Source: Firmicutes bacterium UBA6806 (GTDB lineage: Bacteria > Bacillota > Clostridia > Peptostreptococcales > Acidaminobacteraceae). From it: a DNA stretch of 64,000 nucleotides. The translations under genes and the position numbers were made by a program. A model generated the notes under the pieces. The model saw only the letters and a program-made list of their open reading frames with translations. It did no database searches and had not been told where the DNA came from. The DNA lies in NCBI GenBank assembly GCA_002452745.1, contig DKFC01000044.1, positions 132,763 through 196,762 on the forward strand, in the 5' to 3' direction. Numbering within the stretch: the stretch's first letter is position 1; the number at the start of each line of letters is the position of its first letter. This document shows positions 33,289 to 42,165 of the stretch, piece after piece.

Positions 33289-34335
33289 TTAGTTTGTCTC
33301 AAACCAATTTGATGTGGCATTTGCAATCTTGACCAAAATGAGCATGACTGGAACTTCAACCAAAACCCCCACGATTGTGGCCAGTGCAACTGGGCTTGTT
33401 GCTCCAAATAATGAGATTGCAGCAGCCACAGCCAGTTCAAAAAAATTGGAGGCACCAATCATCCCCGCTGGCGCTGCAATATTATGTGGTAATTTTAGCA
33501 CTTTACTTGCAAAATATGCAATAAAGAAAATCAGAAATGTTTGTAATGTTAAGGGAATTGCAATTAAGAGAATATGCACAGGATTGTTTAAAATAACGTC
33601 TCCTTGGAACGAAAAGATAATTACAAGCGTTAGCAAAAGCCCGCCAACAGTTATATTGTTAAACTTTGGAATAAAGACGTTTTGAAAATAGTCCATGCCC
33701 CGTCTATTGGTCACATAATTTCTAGTTAGGACTCCGCCACTCAGTGGAATGACCACAAATAGAACCACCGAGAGGATCAATGTATCCCAGGGAATTGCAA
33801 TACCGCTAACTCCGAGTAAGAAAGCCACAATCGGTGTAAAAGCCACTAATATAATTAAGTCATTTGTTGCAACTTGCACCACTGTATAGGCTGGGTTGCC
33901 CTTTGTCAAATGACTCCATACAAACACCATAGCTGTACAAGGCGCTGCCCCTAGCAGGACCGCTCCTGCCAAATAGGCCTTTGCCAACTCCTCTGGAATA
34001 AAGGCTTTGAATACAAAATAGAAAAAGACATATGCTATCCCAAACATTGTAAAGGGCTTGATGAGCCAGTTTACAATCCACGTTAAAAATAATCCTTTCG
34101 GGTTTCTCCCCACATTTTTGACACTGTGAAAATCAACTTTTAGCATCATTGGATAAATCATTAACCAGATTAGAATTGCAATGGGTACAGATACATTTGC
34201 ATATTCAAATTGGCTTAAAATAGCCGGCATTTGAGGCAAAAATCTGCCAATTAAAATGCCCAACACCATACAGAGAATAACCCATATTGACAAATACTTT
34301 TCAAAAAGACCGATGCCTTCGTTTTGCTTTTCCAT
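33289..34335 (-). CDS. acr3: Arsenite efflux permease ACR3
   Basis: A 348-residue integral membrane protein with about ten transmembrane segments. The ACR3 signature GAAPCTAMVFVW contains the essential Cys133, and NNPVHILLIAIPLTLQT and AAPAGMIGASNFFELAVA are other conserved stretches. It extrudes arsenite (and perhaps antimonite) using the proton gradient. It lies 60 nt downstream of the ArsR repressor gene in the same transcript. No ArsC or ArsA gene is seen nearby, so this cassette handles arsenite only. Confidence 0.94.
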   Translation of the reverse strand: MEKQNEGIGLFEKYLSIWVILCMVLGILIGRFLPQMPAILSQFEYANVSVPIAILIWLMIYPMMLKVDFHSVKNVGRNPKGLFLTWIVNWLIKPFTMFGIAYVFFYFVFKAFIPEELAKAYLAGAVLLGAAPCTAMVFVWSHLTKGNPAYTVVQVATNDLIILVAFTPIVAFLLGVSGIAIPWDTLILSVVLFVVIPLSGGVLTRNYVTNRRGMDYFQNVFIPKFNNITVGGLLLTLVIIFSFQGDVILNNPVHILLIAIPLTLQTFLIFFIAYFASKVLKLPHNIAAPAGMIGASNFFELAVAAAISLFGATSPVALATIVGVLVEVPVMLILVKIANATSNWFETN

Positions 34336-34395
34336 TATCGCTTCTCCTCAATTACAAATTCATAAACCGCTTTCTAAGGGCTAAAGCTATCGCTT

Positions 34396-34713
34396 TTATT
34401 CCATGTCGCAATTGCAACAAACCAACTGATCGTATTCCTTTTCTAATATCTTTTGAAGCAGTGCCTTTGCTTGTTCCGCCCCATCATCAGATATGGTGTA
34501 ATAAGACCATTTCTTATCCTTTCTAACCGCCACAACTCCACTTTCCACAAGAATTTTCATGTGATGGGATAGGGTTGATTGGCTTATGGGAAGAGCTTCC
34601 TCCAACATACAACCACATTTTTCACCACTCCTCAACATCTCTAATATTCGCAATCTGTTTTCATCACAAAATGCTTTGAAAATTTTCGTATATTCATCAT
34701 GATATATCTTCAT
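34396..34713 (-). CDS. arsR: ArsR family arsenic-sensing repressor
   Basis: A 105-residue winged-helix repressor. Metal-sensing cysteines are at 33 and 35 (EKCGCMLEE), at the alpha-3 helix ELCVCDL-type site, and three more lie at the C-terminus (CCNC, 99-102). The HTH is QSTLSHHMKIL. Arsenite binding releases it from the ars promoter. It is first in the arsR-acr3 operon, with a GAGGTG ribosome site. Confidence 0.93.
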   Translation of the reverse strand: MKIYHDEYTKIFKAFCDENRLRILEMLRSGEKCGCMLEEALPISQSTLSHHMKILVESGVVAVRKDKKWSYYTISDDGAEQAKALLQKILEKEYDQLVCCNCDME

Positions 34714-34723
34714 GTTCTCACCT

Positions 34724-34779
34724 CATATTGATATTTTTCGATTTAATTATATCAGTCATATTCACTTTTATCAATATGA
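34724..34779 (-). promoter_or_regulatory. ars promoter and ArsR operator
   Basis: Minus-strand promoter: -35 TTGATA (34769-34774), 17-nt spacer, -10 TATAAT (34746-34751). Inverted copies of CATATTGATA lie at 34724-34733 and 34769-34778; the second overlaps the -35 box. They fit ArsR operator half-sites, which would block RNA polymerase until arsenite binds. Confidence 0.75.
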
Positions 34780-34875
34780 CTTTCGAATTTTAGCATAAGA
34801 AATTAAACCATTTGATTCCTTACTATTCAATCAGACATTCAGCTATAGCCCATTGGTAAAAATAGGTTTACACAT

Positions 34876-34906
34876 AAAAAAAAGACACTGCTGTTTAGCT
34901 GTGTCT
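34876..34906 (-). terminator. Terminator after SRPBCC gene
   Basis: On the minus strand, AGACACAGC/GCAGTGTCT (one bulge-like mismatch) is followed by eight T, 45 nt past the SRPBCC stop. Confidence 0.7.
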
Positions 34907-34950
34907 AACATCTATCTTCCTTTGGTCTAACTTCATCTACTAAGTTTTTC

Positions 34951-35355
34951 TCAAACGGATTCTGCGTACTTTTTAAAATTATCTAAAATGCATTGCCAGC
35001 CATATCGTTGTCGTTCATGTGTGTTTTCAGATTCTGGATCAAACGCTTCCCGAACAACAACGCTTCCATCATTTTCTTCGAATGACACAATCACTTTTCT
35101 TCCATCTTCAAGGACATAGGTGTATCCTCTATATAGATCAACTTCTGTATAAACCCCTTCAAAGTCAAATCCAAAACTGCCATCTTTTGCTTCCATGCGG
35201 GTTGCAAAGCTGCCGTTTACTCGCAAGTCGTTTTTTGACCAAGGTGCATGCCAATCTTCCGATGCATAATTCCAACAAATAACATGATTTGGATTCGTAA
35301 AAAGATCCCAAATTCTTTCCATAGTGCCCACAACTTCAACTGAAACTGTTATCAT
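34951..35355 (-). CDS. SRPBCC (START/Bet v1-like, AHSA1 type) protein
   Basis: A 134-residue small-ligand-binding fold protein. The pattern TMERIWDLFTNPNHVICWN...FDFEGVYTEVD...FDPESENTHERQRYGWQCILDNFKKY, here quoted in parts, is typical of the AHSA1/activator-of-Hsp90-like SRPBCC family in bacteria. Most members have no known function. It has its own terminator and stands alone. Confidence 0.82.
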   Translation of the reverse strand: MITVSVEVVGTMERIWDLFTNPNHVICWNYASEDWHAPWSKNDLRVNGSFATRMEAKDGSFGFDFEGVYTEVDLYRGYTYVLEDGRKVIVSFEENDGSVVVREAFDPESENTHERQRYGWQCILDNFKKYAESV

Positions 35356-35533
35356 TCATTCTCACCTCCAACTGTTAAATACCATTATCGTTTACACGGG
35401 CAAAAATAATTAAGTGTCCCTTGCTTGGGAGAGGGCTATCCCGTGAAATTCATTAAATACGCAAGCAAATGATTTTCTTTGCATCTCACTCTCATTCTAA
35501 GCACCATTATAAGAATCTCTTCATAACTTAGCT

Positions 35534-36268
35534 TCATAGTGCTTCCCAAGTAATTTGATCTGATAGATGCATGAAGTACATTTTTGTCTCTAAATCCCAT
35601 TCTTCCTTGGAAACCTCTTTCTCATCAAGCATAAAAACATCATAATCAGCGCTTTCAGTTGAATCAGTTTCATTTATACTGTGATATTTTGAGAAATAGA
35701 CCTTTGAGGCTTCATTCCCTTCAAAGTCTAAAAGCAAGTAATAATAGTTCGTATGTGTCGGTGCTGCGCCAACGCGTTCATATAAAATGGCTCCATTGTT
35801 TAAAGGCAATTCATAATCTGGCCCATTATGCCATAAGGCTACTTTTTCATCTCGATAAGTAAAAATCGTATACCCAGCCATACCCGACTTCAAGTGAAGC
35901 TCTGGAACTCCGTCACCGTTCATGTCAAAGAAAGCATAGCGAGTCGTTGATTCGGCCAAATCTTGAATTGTTACATCACCTTCGCTAATCGCATGTTTTG
36001 AGTCCAGTGCAGATGTACTGCCATTTAAAAATTCCTCATAAGCAGAAATGGCAGCCTTTATTTCCAGAGGCATTTCATCTAAAGATTCTGAAACAACCTC
36101 CTTTGATGCCTGATCGAAATTCTCTTTCAATTCCGCATTTGATCCTGGTGACACGTCTGCGGATATGGATGAATCAACGCCACCGTCCCCACAGGCAACT
36201 AAAGTGAATACTGCAATAGATAAAAGCAAAGGACAAACGCCTCTTTGGAAAAAGAACTTACTTTTCAT
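35534..36268 (-). CDS. Lipoprotein of unknown function
   Basis: A 244-residue secreted lipoprotein with signal peptide and lipobox LVAC (Cys near residue 26). The mature protein starts with a Ser/Asp/Glu-rich linker. The globular part includes YAFFDMNGDGVPELHL, a calcium-loop-like DMNGDGVPEL repeat resembling FG-GAP/VCBS-type segments. No catalytic motif is seen. It precedes EamA by 20 nt on the same strand in the opposite order (EamA lies downstream), so co-transcription is possible. Confidence 0.75.
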   Translation of the reverse strand: MKSKFFFQRGVCPLLLSIAVFTLVACGDGGVDSSISADVSPGSNAELKENFDQASKEVVSESLDEMPLEIKAAISAYEEFLNGSTSALDSKHAISEGDVTIQDLAESTTRYAFFDMNGDGVPELHLKSGMAGYTIFTYRDEKVALWHNGPDYELPLNNGAILYERVGAAPTHTNYYYLLLDFEGNEASKVYFSKYHSINETDSTESADYDVFMLDEKEVSKEEWDLETKMYFMHLSDQITWEAL

Positions 36269-36288
36269 GACAGCCTCCTAGGTCTTGT

Positions 36289-37221
36289 TTATACCTTATT
36301 ATAATCCTTTGAAGCAGTTTGATGTATAGGTATTTTGAACTTTATGTTGAGAATTACAAGAGACAAAATAATCAACAAAATACCTCCGCTATTTGCCGCT
36401 GTCAACGCCTCATGAAAAGCGACCACTCCAGTTATAGTTGCCACAACTGGTTCAACGAACGTCAGTAAAGCCGCCTTTCCCACTTCAAGATGTTCGAGCC
36501 CTTTTGTGTATAGCCAAAAGGGAATTAATGTGGATAACCATCCAAGGGCAAACAGACTGATTAATACCGTAGGCGTATGTACCATGACATCATAAATCTT
36601 CGCTGGATTGCTAAAAGGTAGAAGAACCATAGACGCAAAGAAAAAAGTATAGACCATAATCGTAACACTGCCGTATTTTCTCAGTGCAATTCTGCTGAAT
36701 ATGCTGTAAAGTGCATACCCTAATCCTGAGCCAAGTCCAACTATCATGCCATATAAACTCGTCTCAATTCGATGGCTAAACATCCCCACTGCAAAAAAAG
36801 TACCTGCAAATGAAAGCGTTAATGAAGCCAGCTTCTTCCCAGTTATCTTTTCCTTGAAGACAATCTTAGACATGAGAATGACCAGCGATGGTGCCGTGTA
36901 TAAGATAATCGCCGCCAGAGAAAGGGTGTTTTCTTCAATACTCATAAAATAGCAAACATTAAAAAAAGCAATGCTCAAAACCCCCGACCCAATAAATAGC
37001 CACATATCCCTTAGCCTTATTCGCAATTGATTTGGATTGGTTGCCAGAATGATTATTAGTAGTGATCCAAAGGAAACCAGCACGCGAAGAGCACCGATTT
37101 GAAGTGATTCAAGACCTGCCTCTGACAATGCTCTGGAAAAGAGGCCAATCATGCCCCAGCAACCACCCGCTATAACAATTAAAATTGATGCAAAGACTTC
37201 ATTCTTTTTTAAATGTTCCAT
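36289..37221 (-). CDS. EamA/DMT family transporter
   Basis: A 310-residue protein with ten predicted hydrophobic helices and two EamA repeats (about 10-145 and 155-290). Motifs include GGCWGMIGLFSRAL in the first repeat and EPVVATITGVVAFHEALT in the second. DMT transporters export amino acids and other metabolites. It is divergent from a LysR gene, its probable regulator. Confidence 0.9.
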   Translation of the reverse strand: MEHLKKNEVFASILIVIAGGCWGMIGLFSRALSEAGLESLQIGALRVLVSFGSLLIIILATNPNQLRIRLRDMWLFIGSGVLSIAFFNVCYFMSIEENTLSLAAIILYTAPSLVILMSKIVFKEKITGKKLASLTLSFAGTFFAVGMFSHRIETSLYGMIVGLGSGLGYALYSIFSRIALRKYGSVTIMVYTFFFASMVLLPFSNPAKIYDVMVHTPTVLISLFALGWLSTLIPFWLYTKGLEHLEVGKAALLTFVEPVVATITGVVAFHEALTAANSGGILLIILSLVILNIKFKIPIHQTASKDYNKV

Positions 37222-37401
37222 CCTTTATCCTCCATATTATCGACAAATTGCCTTCATGCGGCAAATACATCCAACTGTATTGAAACAGATGTTGATTCAT
37301 TATATAATATCGAGTATATTAACAAAAGCAATACATATTCAACAGTGTATAAAGTGTTTCTTAACACGTGTCAGCGTATATACCCTTAATCGAGGTGGAC
37401 T

Positions 37402-38265
37402 ATGGAGAATTCAAAATATCGAGCTTTTTTAGCTTCCGTGGAACTGGGAAGTTTTACGAAAGCGGCTAAGGCCTTAAACTACTCACCTTCAGGTATAAGC
37501 CAACTCATTAACGCCCTTGAACGCGAACTTGATTTTTCGCTCCTTTTCAGGGATAAAACAGGCGTTAAACTCACTGAAAATGGAGAAAAACTGCTCCCAG
37601 TTATTAGAGATTTATTGAAACAGGAAGAGCACTTAAAACAACTCTCTGCAGAAATAAAGGGGCTCAATACGGGTTCTGTTACCATTGCCGCCTATTCCAG
37701 CGTCTCCACTCATTGGCTGCCTTCAATTATCAAATCGTTTAAAGCGATTTATCCTCAAATTGAGTTACATCTCATGGAGGGAATTCGCCAAGAAGTCGAT
37801 CAGTGGCTGATGGATAGACAAGCTGATTTGGGCTTTTTAAGTTACAAGGAAAACATGCCCTATGAATGGTTTCCCTTGGCTAAAGACCCCATGCTGGCAA
37901 TTCTGCCTTTGAATCATCCTCTTGCAAACCACTCTGACTATCCAATTGAGTTTTGTCAAAATGAACAATTCATTATGCCAGCCCTCGGAAAAGATGACGA
38001 CGTCCTTGAACTTTTAAGTCGCTATGACCTATCACCTAATATTGTGTTTTCAACACTTGAGAACTTTGCAGCCCTGACCTTGATTGAACAGGGTTTGGGA
38101 ATGAGCATCATGAACGAACTCATCACCAAGCGGTGGACATGTGACGTCAAAATGCTGCCTTTGAATCCGCCGCAACATATTACCTTGGGCATTGCAGTGC
38201 ATTCTTACGACACTTGCCCCCCTGCTGTTCGCAAATTTATTGATTTTGTAAAACAGCCTAAATAA
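37402..38265 (+). CDS. LysR family transcriptional regulator
   Basis: A 287-residue LysR protein. The HTH is in residues 1-60 (FLASVELGSFTKAAKALNY, PSGISQLINALE) and the substrate-binding-like domain spans 90-285. It is divergent from the EamA transporter with 180 nt between, and is its likely activator. It is followed closely by the convergent PadR gene (13 nt). Confidence 0.9.
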   Translation: MENSKYRAFLASVELGSFTKAAKALNYSPSGISQLINALERELDFSLLFRDKTGVKLTENGEKLLPVIRDLLKQEEHLKQLSAEIKGLNTGSVTIAAYSSVSTHWLPSIIKSFKAIYPQIELHLMEGIRQEVDQWLMDRQADLGFLSYKENMPYEWFPLAKDPMLAILPLNHPLANHSDYPIEFCQNEQFIMPALGKDDDVLELLSRYDLSPNIVFSTLENFAALTLIEQGLGMSIMNELITKRWTCDVKMLPLNPPQHITLGIAVHSYDTCPPAVRKFIDFVKQPK

Positions 38266-38278
38266 TCACATCATGGCC

Positions 38279-38800
38279 TTAACTGAGTTCTGCTAAGAGC
38301 GTTTCAAACCAGTTTATATTGACTAAGTGATGTGACCGCGAATTCTCCAGCATCTTTCTAAAGTATTCTGAAATCTCCCGATCATCTTTGATGGACTGTT
38401 CCAAAAGCTCCACTTTTTGCATGGACTGCTCAATCTGCATTTTTATTAGTTTTTTCATCTCATCCACACTGTAGTCCTCTGAAAATAAAAGTGCCGCATA
38501 AAACGATAAATTTACATATTCAGTTTTAGAGCCATATTTCTGCATCAATTTTTCAAACGCCACATCTCCAGTTTCAGTGATGACATAATTATGTGTCTCT
38601 CTAGAGTTATCTAACTTCTCAGACAGGCTAACCCTCTTGATATATTGTTTTTCTTCCAGTTGTTGCAGATTATAATAAAAAGATCCCTTGGTAAAATTTA
38701 CAACATACTTATAATGTCTTTCCTCCATCAAAGCCAGCAACTCATATCCATGAGATCCAGGGCTTTGCTTTAATAATCCAAGAATTAATAATGGTATCAT
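38279..38800 (-). CDS. PadR family transcriptional regulator
   Basis: A 173-residue PadR-like winged helix regulator. Residues 1-85 form the HTH and wing (LGLLKQSPGSHGYELLALMEERH, YYNLQQLEEKQYIKRV), and 95-170 form the C-terminal dimerisation coiled coil. It lies 103 nt downstream of the SASA esterase gene on the same strand, so it is probably in its transcript and may autoregulate it through the twin palindromes at 39799-39842. Confidence 0.88.
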   Translation of the reverse strand: MIPLLILGLLKQSPGSHGYELLALMEERHYKYVVNFTKGSFYYNLQQLEEKQYIKRVSLSEKLDNSRETHNYVITETGDVAFEKLMQKYGSKTEYVNLSFYAALLFSEDYSVDEMKKLIKMQIEQSMQKVELLEQSIKDDREISEYFRKMLENSRSHHLVNINWFETLLAELS

Positions 38801-38903
38801 AATAAGCCGCCTCTCTTCTTTTTAGCTCATAACAGCTCCTTTTATCACTGCTGATTTATTCCTGTTCCGTGTCGTTCAACTTTTCTACCATACTTCGTTT
38901 CTA

Positions 38904-39752
38904 CTAAGCGCCATTGATTTGCAACATTTTAGCTGCAAATTCTTTATAGGTTATATTTCCCACTCCAAAGTTCACACTCAGCATGTATATCTGTTCTGAT
39001 TTAGTGTGTTTTCGTGTATAGATTTGATTTAGTAACTCATCTTCATTTACAAGTGGTTCTAATATATGCTTTTTCCCAAAAAAAGCCTCAAAATATCGCA
39101 CGCCAAATTTTCTCTGTGAAACCGCATCTACATGTATACCATCTGGATTAGAAGTCAATTCTTTAGCTGTGATAAAATAGCAGTTATTGTGTTCCTGTGC
39201 AAATCTCATTATAGCCTGATTAACTTGTTCATATTCACTACAGCCCTTTCCAAAGCCCTCTTTCCCCAAAAAGTCACCCAGGCCTCCGATTAAAATTGGA
39301 ATTTCTGGCACATTGAGTTCATGCCTGAGCGCCTCCATAATTGAAGTCAGTTTTGAGCCATAATACTGATAATGTCCGTCAGTGCAATCGCTCTCACCCT
39401 GATGCCACAGGATTCCTGCCAACGTACTGGTTTGCATGGCAAACTTGGCCTGAGCAACCGCATGTTTGAAGAGCATTTGATCTGGCGCCCATTCATCTAA
39501 GGCACTTCCACCTTCGGCACATGGAATCAGACCAATCACGTCTTCCTCATATTTTTGACTTAATAAATCTGCAAACGAACTGGCGAGTCCAACTCCCGCC
39601 ACTGGCCTGTCATAGTTAATGGGTTCAGCCATCATCTGCCATCTTCCATTGCGAAGCATCTGAATTCTTTCGTTGTAAATAGGTGGCACTTCATTTATAA
39701 AACCTCTCCCTGCCATATTTGACTGCCCTAACATCAAAAATGATTTTATCAT
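38904..39752 (-). CDS. Sialate O-acetylesterase (SASA)-domain carbohydrate esterase
   Basis: A 282-residue SGNH-like hydrolase of the SASA domain family (carbohydrate esterase type). The nucleophile Ser11 is in LGQSNMAGRG. The block WHQGESDCTDGHY is conserved. The catalytic His is in the segment PDGIHVDAVSQRKFG. It is cytosolic in appearance, since no signal peptide is seen. The C-terminal extra helix ends in KEFAAKMLQINGA. It removes O-acetyl groups from sugars or other esters. Start behind AAAGGAT. Confidence 0.88.
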   Translation of the reverse strand: MIKSFLMLGQSNMAGRGFINEVPPIYNERIQMLRNGRWQMMAEPINYDRPVAGVGLASSFADLLSQKYEEDVIGLIPCAEGGSALDEWAPDQMLFKHAVAQAKFAMQTSTLAGILWHQGESDCTDGHYQYYGSKLTSIMEALRHELNVPEIPILIGGLGDFLGKEGFGKGCSEYEQVNQAIMRFAQEHNNCYFITAKELTSNPDGIHVDAVSQRKFGVRYFEAFFGKKHILEPLVNEDELLNQIYTRKHTKSEQIYMLSVNFGVGNITYKEFAAKMLQINGA

Positions 39753-39798
39753 TTTTTATCCTTTCTATGTTCCTTCAAATTGGTATAAAAGACATTTG

Positions 39799-39852
39799 GT
39801 CTAATTAGACTATCTTCTTTAATCATTATAGTCTAATTAGACCAAAATGCAA
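39799..39852 (-). promoter_or_regulatory. SASA promoter with twin palindromic operators
   Basis: Minus-strand promoter with -35 TTGCAT (39847-39852), 16-nt spacer and -10 TATAAT (39825-39830). GTCTAATTAGAC palindromes lie at 39831-39842 (inside the spacer) and 39799-39810 (downstream), 32 bp apart, about three helical turns. With their flanks they also form a larger inverted repeat. This is the shape of a repressor-controlled promoter. Confidence 0.7.
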
Positions 39853-39865
39853 CTATTTTATCTCA

Positions 39866-39913
39866 GAAAAAAGAGACCACACAATTCCTCTAATTGAAAT
39901 GCATGGTCTCTTT
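39866..39913 (-). terminator. Terminator of the cobalamin-riboswitch operon
   Basis: On the minus strand, AAAGAGACCA/TGGTCTCTTT arms enclose a 24-nt loop, followed by TTTTCTG, 28 nt after the ATPase gene. The T tract is six bases including the stem end. Confidence 0.7.
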
Positions 39914-39940
39914 AGCTTCACTTTTTTGACTATAACGAAA

Positions 39941-41071
39941 TTACAGACTGAATTCAAACAGCTCATCTGTATTACTATTGATAACTTTTATGCCCATTTT
40001 ACGCGCGGCATCACATAAGTGCTTATTTTCCATATTCATTTCTCCGTATTGCTCTAAACAGTTGATTACAACATTGCAGGACTTCATTATTTCAACTGCG
40101 CGCTGAACCAATTGCTTATCAATCTTCGAAAAGCTCTTTGCCCCGATTACCTGACTTGCCAAGTCATGAGCAAGCTGATAGTCTATATCATTTTCGTGCA
40201 AAATGCCCGTTACAAACGGAATCTGCTTTTTCTGCAACAACCTATACGCCAAAATACCAGTACCTCCGCCAGCAATTACAAATACTTTTGGTTCACCTTT
40301 GGGCCTTTCCATCTCAAAACTGCCAAAGATGGGATTAAAACTGCCATTTGAGATATCATATAAATCGCCTATCAACTCACGCTGAAAAATTTGATGAGGT
40401 GGCCCAAAATGTGTGATTGCATCTCCCTTCACACACATAACCAAATCGGAAATCTTCTGTGCCAGTTCCAATTCGTGAAGTGACATAATGACGGTTATGC
40501 CCTTTTCTTCTGACAAGGCCCTTAAAATGTCGAGAAGTTCTAATTTATAGCGTACATCTAAAAAAGAAGTAGGCTCATCCAAGACAATGATCTGAGGCTC
40601 TTGGCATATTGCCCTTGCCAGTAATATTCGCTGCCTTTGTCCATCGCTGATTTGTGTAAAATCCCGCTCTCTTATATTCCACGCATTGACGAGCTTCATG
40701 GCCTGCTTCACAGCCTGTTTATCCTGACTTGATAAGACTCCCAATAGTCCAGTATATGGATAGCGACCGGTGGATACCACTTCTTCACAGGTCATCAGCT
40801 CTGTTTTTAGTCGTTCTGTTAACACCACTGCCACTTGCCGTGACATGTCACGATTGCTCATCTCATCAATGGATGAACTTTCAATATAAACCGTTCCACA
40901 AATACTTTTCAGATGTTTTGTGATGCTTTTCAGAATCGTTGACTTTCCTGAACCATTTGGGCCAATCAAAGTCAAAATTTGCCCTTTATTCAAATGGATT
41001 TCAATATCTTTGATGAGTGGTTTGCCGTCATAGCCAACGGTTAACTTCTCGGTTCTAAAAAAATATCCCAT
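39941..41071 (-). CDS. ABC transporter ATPase (cobalamin/iron-siderophore type) with extra C-terminal domain
   Basis: A 376-residue protein. Residues 1-255 are a FecE/BtuD-type ATPase with Walker A (GPNGSGKST), signature (ISDGQRQRILLARA) and Walker B (IIVLDEPTSFLD). Residues 260-376 are an additional Rossmann-like domain that opens VFVIAGGGTGILAYRLLQKK and is absent from ordinary BtuD proteins. The ATG at 41071 overlaps the permease stop region (TAATCATG), so translation is coupled; an upstream TTG inside the permease gene is less likely. Last gene of the riboswitch operon. Confidence 0.85.
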   Translation of the reverse strand: MGYFFRTEKLTVGYDGKPLIKDIEIHLNKGQILTLIGPNGSGKSTILKSITKHLKSICGTVYIESSSIDEMSNRDMSRQVAVVLTERLKTELMTCEEVVSTGRYPYTGLLGVLSSQDKQAVKQAMKLVNAWNIRERDFTQISDGQRQRILLARAICQEPQIIVLDEPTSFLDVRYKLELLDILRALSEEKGITVIMSLHELELAQKISDLVMCVKGDAITHFGPPHQIFQRELIGDLYDISNGSFNPIFGSFEMERPKGEPKVFVIAGGGTGILAYRLLQKKQIPFVTGILHENDIDYQLAHDLASQVIGAKSFSKIDKQLVQRAVEIMKSCNVVINCLEQYGEMNMENKHLCDAARKMGIKVINSNTDELFEFSL

Positions 41072-41073
41072 GA

Positions 41074-42141
41074 TTAACCACGCTCTTTCTTTCTCAACAT
41101 AATCCAAATAACGATTGGGGCTCCAAAGACAGCTGTCACCGAGCCAAGGCTTAATTCCAACGGTGCAAAGGCCGTTCTGGCAATCAGGTCACAGCCCAAG
41201 CAAAAGATTGAGCCGCCCAAAAAGCAGACAGGTATCACAATCAATGGCTTCGAAGTCCGCAAAAGACCCTTAATCAGATGCGGAACTGCAATGCCAACGA
41301 AGGAAATGGGACCAGCAAATGCAATAACACACGCACATAATAGACTTGATAAGGTCACCAATACAATCCGAAATACTTTTATATTCACACCCATGTTTTG
41401 AGCATAGCTCTCTCCCAACTGATACGCACCAATTGGTTTAGACATAAAAAATACAATAAGAGAAGTTGTCAAAACCACGATTGCCATAACCCGCACATCC
41501 TCCCATGAAGTGCCCGAAAAACTTCCCAATGACCAGTTGTGCAAGTTTACTATGCTGGCATCATCAGCAAATGTGACAATGAAGTCTGTAATAGCGGAAC
41601 AAATATAGGCAATCATGACACCACTGACGATTAGCATGGTTGATCGCTTAACAGATTGAGCCACCAGCAGGACAAAGCCCATTGTAACCATGGCTCCTAC
41701 AAAAGCTGCTATAATCATAGTTGCCGAATTCATCACATAGTGCTTGCTCATGGCAGTGACCATTACAATAGCAACCACCAACTTAGAACCCGATGAAATC
41801 CCCAGCACATATGGACCGGCAATTGGATTGTTAAAATACGTTTGAAGTAAAAAACCAGATAGCGAAAGTGCACCGCCTAAGACAAGTGCCGCCATCATTC
41901 TCGGCAAACGTATTTTCCAAATAATATCATGTTCAGTTAAGTCACTTCCATGCCCTAAGAGTATTTTGCCAATATCTTTAATCGGAACAGAAACACTTCC
42001 CAAATTAATATTCAGAGCAATCAGCGCTAGGAGAAGCCCAAGGAGGGCTACCAATATAATGGCATACCTTAAATTTCGCCTTGCGTCTCCGTCTATTTTT
42101 TTATATTCATCTGCTATTGTGTATTCACCCGTTATTTTCAT
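41074..42141 (-). CDS. ABC transporter permease (FecCD/BtuC family)
   Basis: A 355-residue membrane protein with about ten transmembrane helices. FecCD signatures are LPRMMAALVLGGALSLSGFLLQ, FNNPIAGPYVLGISSGS and FAGPISFVGIAVPHLIK, including the coupling-loop glycine. Together with the ATPase and the substrate-binding lipoprotein it forms an importer for corrinoid, heme, siderophore or a related metal chelate. It starts 24 nt after the substrate-binding protein gene. Confidence 0.93.
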   Translation of the reverse strand: MKITGEYTIADEYKKIDGDARRNLRYAIILVALLGLLLALIALNINLGSVSVPIKDIGKILLGHGSDLTEHDIIWKIRLPRMMAALVLGGALSLSGFLLQTYFNNPIAGPYVLGISSGSKLVVAIVMVTAMSKHYVMNSATMIIAAFVGAMVTMGFVLLVAQSVKRSTMLIVSGVMIAYICSAITDFIVTFADDASIVNLHNWSLGSFSGTSWEDVRVMAIVVLTTSLIVFFMSKPIGAYQLGESYAQNMGVNIKVFRIVLVTLSSLLCACVIAFAGPISFVGIAVPHLIKGLLRTSKPLIVIPVCFLGGSIFCLGCDLIARTAFAPLELSLGSVTAVFGAPIVIWIMLRKKERG

Positions 42142-42165
42142 TTCATCGTCCTAACTTATCTACTC

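Noticed and set aside
39799..39842. Transcription terminator made by the large inverted repeat before SASA
   Set aside because: It overlaps a well-spaced -35/-10 promoter and consists of two separate palindromes with no T tail, so operators are the better explanation.
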